A stretch of 64,000 bases of DNA from an uncultured Lachnospiraceae bacterium (GCA_902788035.1 CADAIL010000018.1:1-64000), one strand, 5' to 3'; positions 16,237-27,296 are shown, numbered from the stretch's first letter. The notes: generated from the sequence alone by a model not told the origin. Translations and numbers: made by a program.

Positions 16237-18540
16237 TCAGGCTGCGTTCAGCGTCCAGTGCTGTGTTGCGGCGTTGCTGTTCTTGCCGGCGTTTACGTTC
16301 GTTCCCGATCCGGGTTTTGCTGTGCCCGCAGCGATCTGCAGGCAGATCCCGAGCTTTGAAACGAGCGTGTAGGAACCGTCTTTATTCTGTTTGGGAAGCC
16401 AGCGCTGTCCGCTTTGATTCTTCCATGTGTCCTGAATGACATTTGCCCCGTTCGCGGTAGAATTTCCTGCTATCGTCAGGAATTTCTTTGTCTTTGTATT
16501 CATGATCCGGTAATAGCCGTCACCGCTGTAAATGAGCTGGAACTTGAGATTATAGTCCTTCTGGTTCTTACCGAGGCATATATTGGTCATGGCAGCATTG
16601 GAATTATTCGCGACTTTGAGCGCAAATCCGGAAGCGCCCCGGTTCCCGATATAATAGGTCTTTACAAAATTCACCTTGACCTGTTTCGACTCCCTGACCA
16701 TCCAGAACTGCTGGGCAGATGATCCGTTCTTTGTGTTCTGGACCAGAACAGTGCCGGCAGTCACCTTACCGCTCTTTGTCTGGATCGCCTTGCCGCTTGC
16801 TTTATTGACAAAGGTCACAGACCCATTCTTGTTTTTCACGATTTTCCACTTTTGCCGGTCGGTGCCATTCCACGTATTCAGTACGATTGCTGCGCCTTCG
16901 GCAGTGCTTCCGCCCTTAACCTCAAGGGCAAGCATGCTTCTGGTATTCAGGATCTGGTAGTAGCCGTCTCCCTGCTTCTTAAAGCGGAAATCGTTCATAT
17001 CCGTATACTTCTGGACCTTGTTCACAGTCATCTTTGACGCAAGAGAACTGCTTTGTATACTGAACATGATCGAAAGGTCGATACTTGTCTGCAATCTGTA
17101 ATCTGTCGACTCTGCAGGCGTCTGGAACGTGCCCTCATCCGTCGACTTTCTCTGTCGTGCCAGGGCTTTCACCTCGTCCGGCAGGAGATAATCGGTCGAG
17201 ATCAGGCGGACCGTGGAATCCAGTTCTTTCACGTAATCCGCAGTATTGGCGTGGGCAGTCACATAGACCCCGTTGCGATAGCAGGCCACGGCGATGCGGT
17301 TCGTGAGCAGAGCTTTTCCGATTGCCATCTCGACAAAATTCGTATCTGTCTTCAGGGCGCTGACCTTCGGTATGACGGAAGGAACCCACTTGTAGACGAT
17401 CATATCCAGACCGGATACGGGATCCAGGGTCTTAACATACCGCAGATAATCGATATCATCCGCGGCAAAGACAACGCGCCCCTGCATGCCGTTCCTTTTC
17501 ACTATATCCACAAGCTCCGCAAGTCTGTCATACGTCATATAAATAGATGACTTCATATGCAGATTCGGTTCAAGATCGAGTTTGGCGCACAGCTTGATGA
17601 ACTCCTCAAACGTCGGGATCTTCTCTCCTCTCCAGAACTCGCCGCAATAGAGGCCTACATCATAAGTCTTTGCTTTAGAGTACGGTATTTTTTCGATATC
17701 GACATACTCGCTGAGTACTGATCCATCCGCGTTCCTGGCTGTTCTGTTCAAAGTGACATCGTGAAGGACCACCGGAACACCGTCAGATGTAAAGTGGAGG
17801 TCGGCACCGACATAGTGAAAGCCTTTTACCGCTGCAACTCTGTATGCGGAGAGCGTATTTTCCGGTACATTCACTGTCCCTCTGTGGGCCAGCACCTGCA
17901 CGTCATCCGGTTCGTCTGCAAATGGAGGCTGAATCGTCGTCACCTTAACATCATACGTGTCTGTTGTGACTATCTTGTGTCCTATCACGATTCCGGCATC
18001 ATTTTTGATCGCTACCTTCTCAGTCTTACTCTTTTTCCTGTTCCAGGTCGGCACGCAGGTGTATTCTGACTCGTGAACGTCAAACTTATTCAGCTCTTCA
18101 GCAACTAAGGCACTGATGTTGTTCGCAACATCCTCCCTGTCGCTTCCGTAATACCGGAGTACAATCTTGTTTGACGCGCCGTCCGGCCAGTAAACGCTCA
18201 CATTGTAGACGCCGAGAAATTCCTGCGCAGATTCTTCCGTGCCGGATAGTTCCTCCGGCGTCGTCTCCTCCAGAGCAACTTCATCTGCTCTTTCCTCCAA
18301 AGCTGAGTTGTCAGACAAGAGAACATCATTTTCATCATCCGGAGAAACATATAGATCCGTTTCCTCCTCCGGGGCTTCCGATGCATCGTCTATGACATCC
18401 GCGTCCTCTATGATGATATCATCCTGCGCGGTCTCATACAATGATTCCATCTCTGCAGCTCCGGCGCACAAAGGTGTATACGAAACAAGCAGTACCACAG
18501 TAAGCAGACATGCAGTCATTCTGTTCAGTATTTTCGTCAT
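16237..18540 (-). CDS. Secreted glycerophosphodiester phosphodiesterase-like protein with C-terminal RICIN repeats
   Basis: This 767-residue protein has a signal peptide (about 1-28), an acidic disordered stretch (30-110), a GDPD TIM barrel (about 215-460) and two RICIN-type beta-trefoil regions (about 490-765) with QxW-type repeats (RQKWKIV, AQQFWMV, GQRWLPK, TQHWTLN). In the barrel the histidines AHRG (H219) and VVLHD (H260) are kept, but two metal carboxylates appear replaced: the Glu of the E-x-D motif is G245 (VGADLHF) and the Glu of the NIEIK motif is H328 (NLHMK). Activity is therefore doubtful. RICIN domains usually bind carbohydrate, so a wall or host-glycan role is likely. It lies next to a second RICIN protein. 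Confidence 0.8.
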   Translation of the reverse strand: MTKILNRMTACLLTVVLLVSYTPLCAGAAEMESLYETAQDDIIIEDADVIDDASEAPEEETDLYVSPDDENDVLLSDNSALEERADEVALEETTPEELSGTEESAQEFLGVYNVSVYWPDGASNKIVLRYYGSDREDVANNISALVAEELNKFDVHESEYTCVPTWNRKKSKTEKVAIKNDAGIVIGHKIVTTDTYDVKVTTIQPPFADEPDDVQVLAHRGTVNVPENTLSAYRVAAVKGFHYVGADLHFTSDGVPVVLHDVTLNRTARNADGSVLSEYVDIEKIPYSKAKTYDVGLYCGEFWRGEKIPTFEEFIKLCAKLDLEPNLHMKSSIYMTYDRLAELVDIVKRNGMQGRVVFAADDIDYLRYVKTLDPVSGLDMIVYKWVPSVIPKVSALKTDTNFVEMAIGKALLTNRIAVACYRNGVYVTAHANTADYVKELDSTVRLISTDYLLPDEVKALARQRKSTDEGTFQTPAESTDYRLQTSIDLSIMFSIQSSSLASKMTVNKVQKYTDMNDFRFKKQGDGYYQILNTRSMLALEVKGGSTAEGAAIVLNTWNGTDRQKWKIVKNKNGSVTFVNKASGKAIQTKSGKVTAGTVLVQNTKNGSSAQQFWMVRESKQVKVNFVKTYYIGNRGASGFALKVANNSNAAMTNICLGKNQKDYNLKFQLIYSGDGYYRIMNTKTKKFLTIAGNSTANGANVIQDTWKNQSGQRWLPKQNKDGSYTLVSKLGICLQIAAGTAKPGSGTNVNAGKNSNAATQHWTLNAA

Positions 18541-18568
18541 ATGTCTCTCCTAATGATATAACAAACAT

Positions 18569-18588
18569 GCTGCCACAAATGTGGCAGC
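18569..18588 (-). terminator. Hairpin after the SEC-C gene
   Basis: GCTGCCAC-AAAT-GTGGCAGC is a perfect 8-bp stem just past the SEC-C stop codon. The T run on the minus strand is weak (ATGTTTGTT), so it may be a poor terminator or an RNA end. Confidence 0.55.
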
Positions 18589-18605
18589 TCGTTTATAATT
18601 TCTAT

Positions 18606-19163
18606 TTATTTGTTTCGTCCGCAGCAGTGTTTGTACTTCTTGCCCGATCCGCACGGACAGGGATCGTTCCTGCCGATTTTTTTCGGCTTCACGATTGTTC
18701 CGGACTTCTTCTGCTCCATATAGAGCTCATGCTGTTTTTCCTTGTCGAAAATAGCGTCCCACTCCGGAAGCTCATAGAGCCAGTCGGCTTTGGCGTCGAC
18801 CATGTTCTTGTAGAGACGTTCCTTATCGAAGCCGAGGTTCACTTCAGTGTCCTCATCCATCGTCTCGATCGGGTTGCGCTCCGTAAGAGAATCATTGATA
18901 CCGTCAAGGAATCCGACCATGACATCAAGTGCGACACCGAATTTGTCAGCCAGTTCCTTCACTGTGCCCTTGACAACAGTATCCGGCTCTGCGAGCAGAA
19001 GGGCATAGATTCTCTTCTCAATCTCGAAATAATCATTCCAGAACCTTCTTAATGTACCTTTGTCCGCGTTCTGATCATATGCTTTTTTTCTCCACTGGCC
19101 GAGAAGAGTCTTCGGATCGACTTTCAGTTCCTCGTTCAGTGCCTGATTGGCATTTTCTGACAT
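18606..19163 (-). CDS. SEC-C metal-binding domain protein
   Basis: This 185-residue protein ends with [18 protein letters not shown], the zinc-binding SEC-C motif otherwise found at the SecA C-terminus, where it contacts SecB or ribosomes. The N-terminal 160 residues are helical and charged with no domain I know. ATG at 19163 has CAGGAG 8 bases upstream; the frame extends 21 codons further without a site. It sits between the two secreted RICIN proteins, which may be chance. Function unknown. Confidence 0.8.
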   Translation of the reverse strand: MSENANQALNEELKVDPKTLLGQWRKKAYDQNADKGTLRRFWNDYFEIEKRIYALLLAEPDTVVKGTVKELADKFGVALDVMVGFLDGINDSLTERNPIETMDEDTEVNLGFDKERLYKNMVDAKADWLYELPEWDAIFDKEKQHELYMEQKKSGTIVKPKKIGRNDPCPCGSGKKYKHCCGRNK

Positions 19164-19246
19164 TTGTTCATCTCCTGCAATAGTATTTAACGGCATCCCG
19201 TGCCGTACATTCAAGCATGATAGCACAGGATTACCGTTTTGACAAG

Positions 19247-22200
19247 TTACTTAAATTTAGAAGGATTCCAGCCCGGAATCTTTGACGTCCAGCTCGTACC
19301 GAGGTATTTCTTCATATAAGAAGATACATGAGAACTGTAGCTCTTGGTGTCCATATACTTGAAGACATCAGCGGACTTCTTGGGTTTAGTGTATGTGTCC
19401 TTGCCGTCGGCATGGTAGAGACCCATATACCAGCCGCCGGACGTCTCGCCTGACTTATCCATCTCACGATGGTATCCGTACATATCAATATTGCTGTTAA
19501 ATTCGGCAAGATAGTATGAATACGCGACCGCGCATGCCTGCTGATCCTCCTGATTCGTCGAACCGTATTTGGACGACAGACCTGACTCCGGCAGTATGAC
19601 ATGCATGCCGCTTCCGTAAGTCTTCTTCAGGTACGATGCAAAATAGCTCATGTTGAGCGGCGTGATCTGCTTTGAGGTACCGCTGTTCGTTACAGCACTG
19701 CTCCTGACCCAGACCTTGCAGTCCTGCTCCGGTGACGGATACGGATGCATGGCCATATCCCAGTGAATGCCGCCCTGATTCTTCAGATCCTTGTCAAAGT
19801 CCTGGGTTAGGTAGAGACCCGGATATGTCTTATAGGTCTTTGTCCACTCGGATGTATTAGGGAAGCCCCAGTTGTGGTCCAGGGAGATATACGTACGTGC
19901 ATTTCTCCACCTGCTCTTGACCGAAGCGTTGAACATTCTGAACGCGTCGGCAAAGGCTTCATGATACTGGTCATAGGAAATATTTCCGCTGTAATTGTAA
20001 GTTATGTACTGATCGGTCTCATTTCCGAAAACCCAGTTCGCTACCATACAGCCGTCTTTCGTCCACTCGTCCGCAAGGCACGCAAAGAGCGCTTCCAGTT
20101 TCTTTCTGTTGCTGTTCTCGGTATTGAGTGCAAATATGACTCCGCTGCCTGATCGCGCGCCGCTCACAGCGGACGGCAGGATATAGTCCGTCATTGACCG
20201 GTTGCTCAGATAGAATACGCCTGTCACAACGATTCCGGCGCTGCTGTATTGTTTAATAAGATTCTTGTAGCCTGTGACGGATGTACTGAAATTGTATGTC
20301 TTGCCCTCGTAATTGTAGGAGTATGAGCTTCCTGAGAGGAAGACCTCCAGCGGGAAATCGAGGACGACATGACTGCAGTTCAGAGCCTTGGCCTGATTGA
20401 TATCGACAGTTCTCAAAGTCGTCTTCAGACCTTTTTTCGTCTTGCGTGCCGGCGTTGGAAATGCCGTCAGCTTGGTCGAAGCCATTTGCGGATTCGTTAT
20501 ATAGTATCCGTTGCTGGTAATACGATATTTTCCCTTACACTTTACAGCCACATAGAACTTCTTCTGCAGCAGGCTGGCGGAAGTATTCTTATTGAGCTTG
20601 GTCTTGAATGTCATGCTCGTCTGCAGGCTCACTGATGTGAGCGGTGACGCGCCGCTCAGTGTATCCTGATACGGAGCCACGGCAAAGAGATAGGCCTTTC
20701 CGTCATCGGATAACGGCTTTATGCCGCTCGACGTGACCGTGACTGTATTATTGTCAGAAGAACTGATGCTGCAGGATTTTATCAGCTGCCCCGCAAGATA
20801 CCACTTCTGGTGAGACTGGCTCTTGTTAGACGCCAGTATAATATTGGCTTTATTCTTATCCGTCGCCGATGAGATGGCCAGGCAGTACCCGCTTCCGAGC
20901 GCGGACCCGATCGTAGTCGTTCCGTCGCTGTTCCATGTGAGGAACCAGATCTGACCGGCAGCCCCTGTCCAGGGCATCTGTCTTATGTTAGCGCCGGAAG
21001 CTGCCTTGCCGCCATTCACATCGAGTACCTTTCCGTTATTGGTCTCGATCCTGTAATAGTAATTCGATTTGCTCTTATAGGTCACAGGGACGAACTTGAA
21101 TGAAGTCGCCGCATGTCCGGTATAGTCATACAGCTGAATATTCGTGTTATTTGCAGTGCTGTTGTCAAGAAGATGCACTGCCCGGTCTGTATTGTAGGCT
21201 GAGCGTATCCTGCATGTAAAAGATGACGTCTTCTGCGTTGTCTGAGCCGGGACAGATGTCTGGAACTTCTGAGTCGCCGAGCCTGAATATTTAGCTATGC
21301 GAAGTCTTGTCCCGGAACCGGTCCCCACGGCGTCGAGGACCATCTCGCTGTGAAGCCTTGAATAGAACGTGAATGTTCCGTCACTGTTCCTTACCGGCTT
21401 CCACAGCTGATACTGCCAGCCTTTTTTAGCGTACTGGTTGACATATGTACCGGCGGTCTTGGCCTGTCCGGCAGTCCCGAGCACCATCCCGCTGTTCTTA
21501 TTAATGAGAAGATAGTAGCCTCCCCAGACCCGCTGGTATGTAAAGACCTGCGGCGCGCTCCCGTTCGAAGTGCCGAGCTGCACCTTTGCCCCGCTCGTCT
21601 TCGAGCCTGATTCGACAGCCTCAGCCATGGAAGTCTTAGATGAAGGCCTGAGAGTAAGCGAACCGGAAAATTGTGCAAATGACGCCTCCGCCAGCGTAAA
21701 TCTCTGAGCCTTTGAATTTGACTTTGTCGTCACCTGAACATTTACGTTCTCCTTCGGGGTCCCGCTGCTAAGAGCGAGCGCAAGTTTTTTGTTGGCTGCA
21801 TTCAGGAACGAGTAGGTGCCGTCAGAGTTCGCGACCGCGACCCACTGCTGGTTGGTCGTGCCGACATATTCATACTGATGAACATTATGTCCGGATACCG
21901 GTGTATGGCTGGCCGCGCCGATGGCCTTTGAACTCTTGAAATTGTAGAATACGTAATTGCCGTTGCTAAGCTTCAGCAGGGTGAACCGCTGGTTGGCTCC
22001 CCAGGCGTTCTTGCGGATTTCCACATTTGCGTGATTCGCAGTGGAAGCGCCTTTGATGCAGACTACATAATTGGAATTTATGGCACTCCTTACGTAGACA
22101 GTTTTTCCGTTGGCGAGAAGGGATGCGGCTCCGATAAGCTCATCGTCGGTGACATCGGCCGCGGCGAGCCCTGACTCATCAGAGGGAAGCGCGGCGTCAT

Positions 22201-22591
22201 CGAGGGCGAGGCCTGATTCATCAAGAGCAAGACCGGACTCATCTGAGGGCACCTCCGCCGCGGATTCAGCCATCTCGTCATAGAGATCATAAGGCTGATC
22301 TATCATAAGTTCGTCATCCGGGACAGGTGAACCGTCCGATTCTGTCCCGGAATCCATATCCTCGCCGGGAAGGGCCGCTTCCGTCTCGGATGTTTCTTCT
22401 TCATCGGACTCGCTGATTGTGTCAGCAATATCCGCCGGTAGATCATACATATCAGAATCATCCGTGCTCTCCGTATCAGAATGAGACACCAGATTTTCGC
22501 CCATTGCATCCATGTCCTCGGCATACGCGGGGACCAGACAGGAAAGCATCATTGTCAGTGTTAAAATAATCGCTGTCAGCTTCTTTTTCAT
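19247..22591 (-). CDS. Large secreted protein: RICIN repeats followed by DUF5722 (glycosidase-like)
   Basis: This 1,114-residue protein has a signal peptide (about 1-24, ending AYAED), an acidic low-complexity region (25-150) with a repeated DESGLA word, then at least three RICIN beta-trefoil regions (about 160-600) with motifs NQRFTLL, NQQWVAV, YQLWKPV, GQIWFLT and HQKWYLA. The C-terminal part (about 690-1100) resembles DUF5722, a TIM-barrel family: [20 protein letters not shown] (candidate acid/base Glu) and [14 protein letters not shown] (candidate nucleophile Glu). I infer a glycoside hydrolase with carbohydrate-binding modules, acting outside the cell. The exact substrate cannot be told. 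Confidence 0.8.
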   Translation of the reverse strand: MKKKLTAIILTLTMMLSCLVPAYAEDMDAMGENLVSHSDTESTDDSDMYDLPADIADTISESDEEETSETEAALPGEDMDSGTESDGSPVPDDELMIDQPYDLYDEMAESAAEVPSDESGLALDESGLALDDAALPSDESGLAAADVTDDELIGAASLLANGKTVYVRSAINSNYVVCIKGASTANHANVEIRKNAWGANQRFTLLKLSNGNYVFYNFKSSKAIGAASHTPVSGHNVHQYEYVGTTNQQWVAVANSDGTYSFLNAANKKLALALSSGTPKENVNVQVTTKSNSKAQRFTLAEASFAQFSGSLTLRPSSKTSMAEAVESGSKTSGAKVQLGTSNGSAPQVFTYQRVWGGYYLLINKNSGMVLGTAGQAKTAGTYVNQYAKKGWQYQLWKPVRNSDGTFTFYSRLHSEMVLDAVGTGSGTRLRIAKYSGSATQKFQTSVPAQTTQKTSSFTCRIRSAYNTDRAVHLLDNSTANNTNIQLYDYTGHAATSFKFVPVTYKSKSNYYYRIETNNGKVLDVNGGKAASGANIRQMPWTGAAGQIWFLTWNSDGTTTIGSALGSGYCLAISSATDKNKANIILASNKSQSHQKWYLAGQLIKSCSISSSDNNTVTVTSSGIKPLSDDGKAYLFAVAPYQDTLSGASPLTSVSLQTSMTFKTKLNKNTSASLLQKKFYVAVKCKGKYRITSNGYYITNPQMASTKLTAFPTPARKTKKGLKTTLRTVDINQAKALNCSHVVLDFPLEVFLSGSSYSYNYEGKTYNFSTSVTGYKNLIKQYSSAGIVVTGVFYLSNRSMTDYILPSAVSGARSGSGVIFALNTENSNRKKLEALFACLADEWTKDGCMVANWVFGNETDQYITYNYSGNISYDQYHEAFADAFRMFNASVKSRWRNARTYISLDHNWGFPNTSEWTKTYKTYPGLYLTQDFDKDLKNQGGIHWDMAMHPYPSPEQDCKVWVRSSAVTNSGTSKQITPLNMSYFASYLKKTYGSGMHVILPESGLSSKYGSTNQEDQQACAVAYSYYLAEFNSNIDMYGYHREMDKSGETSGGWYMGLYHADGKDTYTKPKKSADVFKYMDTKSYSSHVSSYMKKYLGTSWTSKIPGWNPSKFK

Positions 22592-22608
22592 GTTGCACCT
22601 CTTTCTGT

Positions 22609-23424
22609 CTATACTCTGACGCCGATTTCAGTCAGCCTGGTGACAGTTTTTTCATAGGATTCATGGAGGATGCCGCCGATACCGCATTTGCCCGCAGCGG
22701 CGATATTTTCGGGATTATCATCTATAAACACCGCTCTTTTAGGATCAATTCCGAACTTTTCAAGCAGCGTTCTGTAAATGACTGCATCGGGTTTCCGCTG
22801 ATGGACTCTGAAGGACCATAGACAGCCGTCTGTCAAATGAATAAAATCAAGGACCCCGTTCTCCGTACATTTTTCGTAGGCATGCTCTGACCAGTTCGAA
22901 AGAATATATACCCGGTATCCTCTGCTCTTCAGTCCCCGGATCCAGCTCTCAGTGAACGGATTCACAGTGATGCAGGTGTACATTGTCTCGATAAGTTCCC
23001 GTATCTCCTTTTCATACCGAGGCCCCAGCGCAATGAATTTCTGAACGAGAGTCTCAAAGCTCTCGTTTCCGAGATCGCACTCCGCCCAAATGCTGCAATC
23101 AATGATGTGCTCGCTGATATACGCTCTGGCCTCGTCGGAAATATCGATCATGTAGGGATACCTGCTCCACGGAAAATCGACGAGCACACCTCCGACATCA
23201 AAAATGATCGTGTCGACGACCGGAGACTTGTCAGGCCTTATGACTTTGGCTGCCAGAAGCAGTACATAAAGAAAGGCCGGCACCAGAACAGTACAGGCAA
23301 GCGATCCCAGGAACAGGGAGCGGGCTGTCTCGCTCCTGCCCATTGCCGCTATAAACGTAACTGCGTACATGCCGAAAAGGAGAACGATCCCGACCACGGC
23401 AGCTATCTGTCTGATTTTTTTCAT
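22609..23424 (-). CDS. Membrane-anchored HAD-superfamily hydrolase
   Basis: This 271-residue protein has two N-terminal membrane helices (about 5-25 and 35-55) and then a HAD subfamily IA domain: motif I TIIFDVGGVLVDF (one catalytic Asp, Gly at the second position as in many phosphatase-like members), motif II VYILSNWS, and motif IV VFIDDNPENIAAA. The membrane anchor is unusual for this normally soluble family. I start at 23424 (MKKIRQIAAV) because GAGGAAAGAG precedes it; the longer frame to 23526 would read through the neighbouring terminator hairpin. Substrate unknown. Confidence 0.78.
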   Translation of the reverse strand: MKKIRQIAAVVGIVLLFGMYAVTFIAAMGRSETARSLFLGSLACTVLVPAFLYVLLLAAKVIRPDKSPVVDTIIFDVGGVLVDFPWSRYPYMIDISDEARAYISEHIIDCSIWAECDLGNESFETLVQKFIALGPRYEKEIRELIETMYTCITVNPFTESWIRGLKSRGYRVYILSNWSEHAYEKCTENGVLDFIHLTDGCLWSFRVHQRKPDAVIYRTLLEKFGIDPKRAVFIDDNPENIAAAGKCGIGGILHESYEKTVTRLTEIGVRV

Positions 23425-23509
23425 AAATGACTCTTTCCTCATCAAATGCCGCGGATCCGAAGACCGCAGCTGTCCGGGCCTGCTAAAGGGATATTCCCGG
23501 CTCCTGTTC

Positions 23510-23536
23510 AAAAAAGGCTGTCGCACGGACAGCCTC
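23510..23536 (-). terminator. Rho-independent terminator after the lipoprotein gene
   Basis: Minus-strand stem GGCTGTCC-GTGC-GACAGCC followed by TTTTTT. It has the recurring CTGTC word. It separates the lipoprotein gene from the HAD gene. Confidence 0.88.
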
Positions 23537-23568
23537 TCGTTTCATTTTCAGCCCACCTACGCTTTGCT

Positions 23569-24405
23569 TTACTGTTCACGGAACCCGCTTACGATCTCAT
23601 CAAAAACGGTCTCCACAGTGTCCTTCTGGCTTTCCGCTGTCCAGCAATTGAACTGGAAGTAACGGTAATTGCCCTGGACTGCGTAGATATAATACACAAT
23701 CGGATTTCCTTCATACGAGGCAGCAATCGTACTCTTTCTTATCACGAAATCGTGGACATCGGATTCGATATCGACAGTCTCAATAAGCTCCGCGTCTGAG
23801 AAATCTTCGCTGCCGCTCATGGAATTATATACCGCCGCGACTATTGCGCTGCTGTATTCATCGAGCGACATAAACGGCGAATACCGCCGACTCTCACTGT
23901 TGGCCATGAAAAACACAGCCTGGTCTGGATTGCCGACCTGGACCTTAAAGCTCTGGTTCACCTCGTCGTCATTGGTAATCTGTCCGTTCAGATTCTGCCA
24001 GTCAAGAGGTACTGCCAGCTGCATACTGTCATCTTCACTGTAGAACTCCTGCTTTGTCTCATCGTCCGAGAGCCATGCTCCGGTGATAAGGACACCCGTC
24101 TCATCACTTTCTTCGGACTCATCTTCCTCTTCTGTCTCGTATTCGTAGGGAGCAGCGACTCCGCTGTCATTCCTCCTCGAAGTCTCTGTCGTCGTCGGAA
24201 TAGAAACACTCTCCAGCGCATCAAGAAGATCAAGTCTTGCCTGTTCTTCCGGGTCTATAACAACCTCCGCGACAGATGATTCTACCGGGACGGATTCAGT
24301 CTGAACCTCCTGCTTCGGCATAAGCTGACCTATGCCGCTGCAGCCTCCGAGCAGGACCGCGCATGCAGTGCCGATGGCTATTATACTCAAACCGCGTTTT
24401 CTCAT
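23569..24405 (-). CDS. Hypothetical lipoprotein
   Basis: This 278-residue protein has a lipoprotein signal (ACAVLLGGCSG, lipobox cysteine near residue 22) and an acidic linker (Glu/Ser rich, about 85-105). The C-terminal domain (about 110-278) reads MQLAVPLDWQNL, QAVFFMANSESR, and YRYFQFNCWT; it resembles the PsbP-like or DUF-type beta folds seen in clostridial lipoproteins, but I cannot name it. It lies downstream of purA with a 35-base gap and may be in that transcript. A strong terminator follows. Confidence 0.65.
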   Translation of the reverse strand: MRKRGLSIIAIGTACAVLLGGCSGIGQLMPKQEVQTESVPVESSVAEVVIDPEEQARLDLLDALESVSIPTTTETSRRNDSGVAAPYEYETEEEDESEESDETGVLITGAWLSDDETKQEFYSEDDSMQLAVPLDWQNLNGQITNDDEVNQSFKVQVGNPDQAVFFMANSESRRYSPFMSLDEYSSAIVAAVYNSMSGSEDFSDAELIETVDIESDVHDFVIRKSTIAASYEGNPIVYYIYAVQGNYRYFQFNCWTAESQKDTVETVFDEIVSGFREQ

Positions 24406-24440
24406 GTCTTCCCCTCTTATATCCGGATTGTCCTTGCCCT

Positions 24441-25715
24441 TTATCTGTAAATGATATCCTGTCTGCCCGGACCGTTGGAGACCATTGTGATCGGATAGCC
24501 GATTTTCTCTTCAATGAACTCAACATATCTTCTGCAGTTCTCAGGAAGATCCTCATACTTGCGAATGCCGGTAATCTCGCACTTCCAGCCCGGAAGCACC
24601 TCATATACAGGCTTTGCTTTCTTAAGGAGCGTCGTTGCCGGGAATTCGGTTGTGACCTCTCCATCGATTTCATAACCTACGCACACCGGGATTTCATCCA
24701 GATAACCAAGCGCGTCAAGGACAGTAAGGGCAACATCCGTTGCGCCCTGCAGACGGCAGCCGTATTTCGACGCAACGCAGTCATACCATCCCATTCGTCT
24801 CGGACGGCCGGTCGTTGCGCCGTACTCGCCGCCGGATCCGCCGACGCGGCGGAGGGCTTCGGCTTCATCGCCGAAAATCTCAGATACAAATTCGCCTGCT
24901 CCGACTGCGGATGAATAGGCTTTTGTGACCGCCACGACTCTTTTAATCTCGTAGGGCGGAACACCTGCGCCGACCGCGCCGTAGCCGGCAAGTGTCGGGG
25001 ATGAAGTGACCATCGGATAAATACCGTGATCCGGGTCCTTCATAGTGCCCAGCTGTCCCTCGAGGAGAACACTCTTGCCTTCTTTCAGCGCGTTATAGAG
25101 ATAGAGTGATGTGTCGCATACATACGGGGCAAGCATTTCCTTATACTCCGCAAGTTCAGCCATGATGTCATCTACTGAGAGTTCCGGCTTATTGTAGAGA
25201 TATTTCAGCATAATGTTCTTCTTCAGAACAATGTTCTCCACCTTGATGCGGAGTTCATCCATATCAGAAAGTTCGCTGACCTGGATACCGATCTTGGCGT
25301 ACTTGTCCGAATAAAACGGAGCAATACCCGATTTCGTGGAGCCAAAGGATCTTCCGGCAAGTCTCTCCTCCTCATATGTATCGAAGAGAACGTGATAGCT
25401 CATAACGATCTGAGCCCTGTCAGAGACAAGAATCTTCGGCATGGGGACATTTTCCTCCACGATGGAGTTGATTTCCTTCATCAGTTTCTTCACATCGAGA
25501 GCGACTCCGTTACCGATAATGCTGGTTGTGTGGTCATAGAAAACACCGGACGGAAGTGTGTGCAGGGCAAATTTGCCGTAGTCATTGATGATAGTGTGAC
25601 CGGCATTGGCACCGCCCTGAAAACGCACGATAATGTCTGCCTTCTCGGCAAGCATATCCGTTATTTTTCCCTTGCCTTCATCTCCCCAGTTCGCTCCTAC
25701 TACTGCTGTAACCAT
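24441..25715 (-). CDS. purA: Adenylosuccinate synthetase
   Basis: This 424-residue enzyme makes adenylosuccinate from IMP, aspartate and GTP, the first committed step to AMP. The P-loop-like start VVGANWGDEGKGKITD, the IMP loop QGGANAGHTI and GATTGRPRRMGW are clear. ATG at 25715 has GAGGAG upstream; the open frame extends nine codons further. It is downstream of purB, giving both IMP-to-AMP enzymes side by side. Confidence 0.97.
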   Translation of the reverse strand: MVTAVVGANWGDEGKGKITDMLAEKADIIVRFQGGANAGHTIINDYGKFALHTLPSGVFYDHTTSIIGNGVALDVKKLMKEINSIVEENVPMPKILVSDRAQIVMSYHVLFDTYEEERLAGRSFGSTKSGIAPFYSDKYAKIGIQVSELSDMDELRIKVENIVLKKNIMLKYLYNKPELSVDDIMAELAEYKEMLAPYVCDTSLYLYNALKEGKSVLLEGQLGTMKDPDHGIYPMVTSSPTLAGYGAVGAGVPPYEIKRVVAVTKAYSSAVGAGEFVSEIFGDEAEALRRVGGSGGEYGATTGRPRRMGWYDCVASKYGCRLQGATDVALTVLDALGYLDEIPVCVGYEIDGEVTTEFPATTLLKKAKPVYEVLPGWKCEITGIRKYEDLPENCRRYVEFIEEKIGYPITMVSNGPGRQDIIYR

Positions 25716-25844
25716 ATTTTCTCCTCTTGAATTGCTTGTCATTATATTAGGTCCCGCAAAAATCCGAAAAGATTCCTGGTACAGATCTCTTTCCTGTGCT
25801 TTTGTTTCGCGGGCGGGAATCAGATTCTATGAAATATCCGCGGC

Positions 25845-27296
25845 TTAAACGTTGATCTCCGAAGTATAGCCAAGGACTTCCTTATTGGACTCGAGCATCG
25901 GATTTACGACATTGGCCAGATAAGAAGTGACCTGCTGAGGCGCGCGGCCGACATATTTCTTCGGATCAAGCGACGCGGTCAGTTCTTCCTTGGTCAGCGG
26001 GAATGCCGGGTCGGCATCGATGAGGTCGAAGAGGTTGTTGTCCAGACCTTCCACCTTCACGTTCCTGCCCGCCTCCATCGACAGCTGGCGAATCTTCTCA
26101 TGCATCTCCTGACGGTCGCCGCCCGCTTTGACTGCATCCATCATGATATTCTCCGTCGCCATGAACGGAAGCTCCGCCATCAGATGTTTCGTGATAACCT
26201 TCGGGTAGACGACAAGGCCGTCCACGACATTTACGACCAGGTCGAGGATGCCGTCGCAGGCCAGGAAGCCTTCCGGAACGGAGAGACGTTTATTTGCAGA
26301 ATCATCAAGAGTGCGCTCAAACCACTGCACCGATGATGTGATTGCCGGATTAAGGGCATCCGCGATGACGTAGCGGGAGAGGCTGGCGATGCGTTCGGAA
26401 CGCATCGGGTTCCTCTTATAAGCCATGGCCGATGAACCGATCTGGCTCTTTTCAAACGGCTCCTCAACCTCCTTGAGGTGCTGAAGAAGTCTTATGTCAT
26501 TCGAGAACTTCGTGGCGCTTGCGGCAATGCCTGCCAGAACATTGATCACGCGCGTGTCGACCTTCCTGGAGTAGGTCTGGCCGGATACCGGATAGCATCC
26601 TGCAAATCCCATCTTCTCCGCGATCATCTGATCCGCCTTCTCGCAGGCGGCGTGATTGCCGTTGAAGAGTTCGAGGAAAGAAGCCTGTGTGCCGGTCGTT
26701 CCCTTTGAACCCAGCATCTTGAGGGATCCCGATACATAATCCAGATCCTCAAGGTCCATCATGAACTCGTTGATCCAGAGGGTTGCTCTCTTTCCCACGG
26801 TGGTCGGCTGGGCCGGCTGGAAATGTGTGAACGCGAGTGTCGGAAGATCCTTATACTCGTCCGCGAAGCGGGCAAGCTCAGAGATCGCGTTGATAAGTTT
26901 TCTCCTGATGATCGCGAGCGCATCCCTCATAAGAATAATGTCCGTATTATCGCCGACGTAGCAGGATGTGGCTCCAAGGTGAATAATTCCTCTGGCTTTG
27001 GGGCACTGCAGACCGTAGGCGTATACATGGGACATGACATCGTGGCGGACCTCTTTTTCGCGCGCTTTGGCATCCGCGTAATTGATGTCCTCCGCATGAG
27101 CCTTGAGCTCCGCGATCTGCTCGTCGGTGATATCAAGTCCGAGTTCCTTTTCCGTCTCGGCGAGAGCGATCCACAGCTTTCTCCAGGTGCGGAACTTGCG
27201 GTCCGGTGAGAATACAGCCTGCATTTCGCGGCTGGCGTAGCGCTCCGAGAGGGGGCTCACATACTTGTCATAGGATACATTCATTTCTTCAGACAT
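25845..27296 (-). CDS. purB: Adenylosuccinate lyase
   Basis: This 483-residue lyase removes fumarate from SAICAR and adenylosuccinate. The signature SSAMAYKRNPMRSE is at about residue 285, with the catalytic loop serine in GSSAM, and THFQPAQPTTVGKR near 157. It is the longer, eukaryote-like PurB form found in many Firmicutes. Start at 27296 has AAGGAG six bases upstream. Confidence 0.96.
   Translation of the reverse strand: MSEEMNVSYDKYVSPLSERYASREMQAVFSPDRKFRTWRKLWIALAETEKELGLDITDEQIAELKAHAEDINYADAKAREKEVRHDVMSHVYAYGLQCPKARGIIHLGATSCYVGDNTDIILMRDALAIIRRKLINAISELARFADEYKDLPTLAFTHFQPAQPTTVGKRATLWINEFMMDLEDLDYVSGSLKMLGSKGTTGTQASFLELFNGNHAACEKADQMIAEKMGFAGCYPVSGQTYSRKVDTRVINVLAGIAASATKFSNDIRLLQHLKEVEEPFEKSQIGSSAMAYKRNPMRSERIASLSRYVIADALNPAITSSVQWFERTLDDSANKRLSVPEGFLACDGILDLVVNVVDGLVVYPKVITKHLMAELPFMATENIMMDAVKAGGDRQEMHEKIRQLSMEAGRNVKVEGLDNNLFDLIDADPAFPLTKEELTASLDPKKYVGRAPQQVTSYLANVVNPMLESNKEVLGYTSEINV

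Noticed and set aside
22609-23526. Longer start for the HAD protein at 23526
   Set aside because: That start would lie within the terminator hairpin of the preceding gene and lacks a ribosome binding site; the start at 23424 has one.
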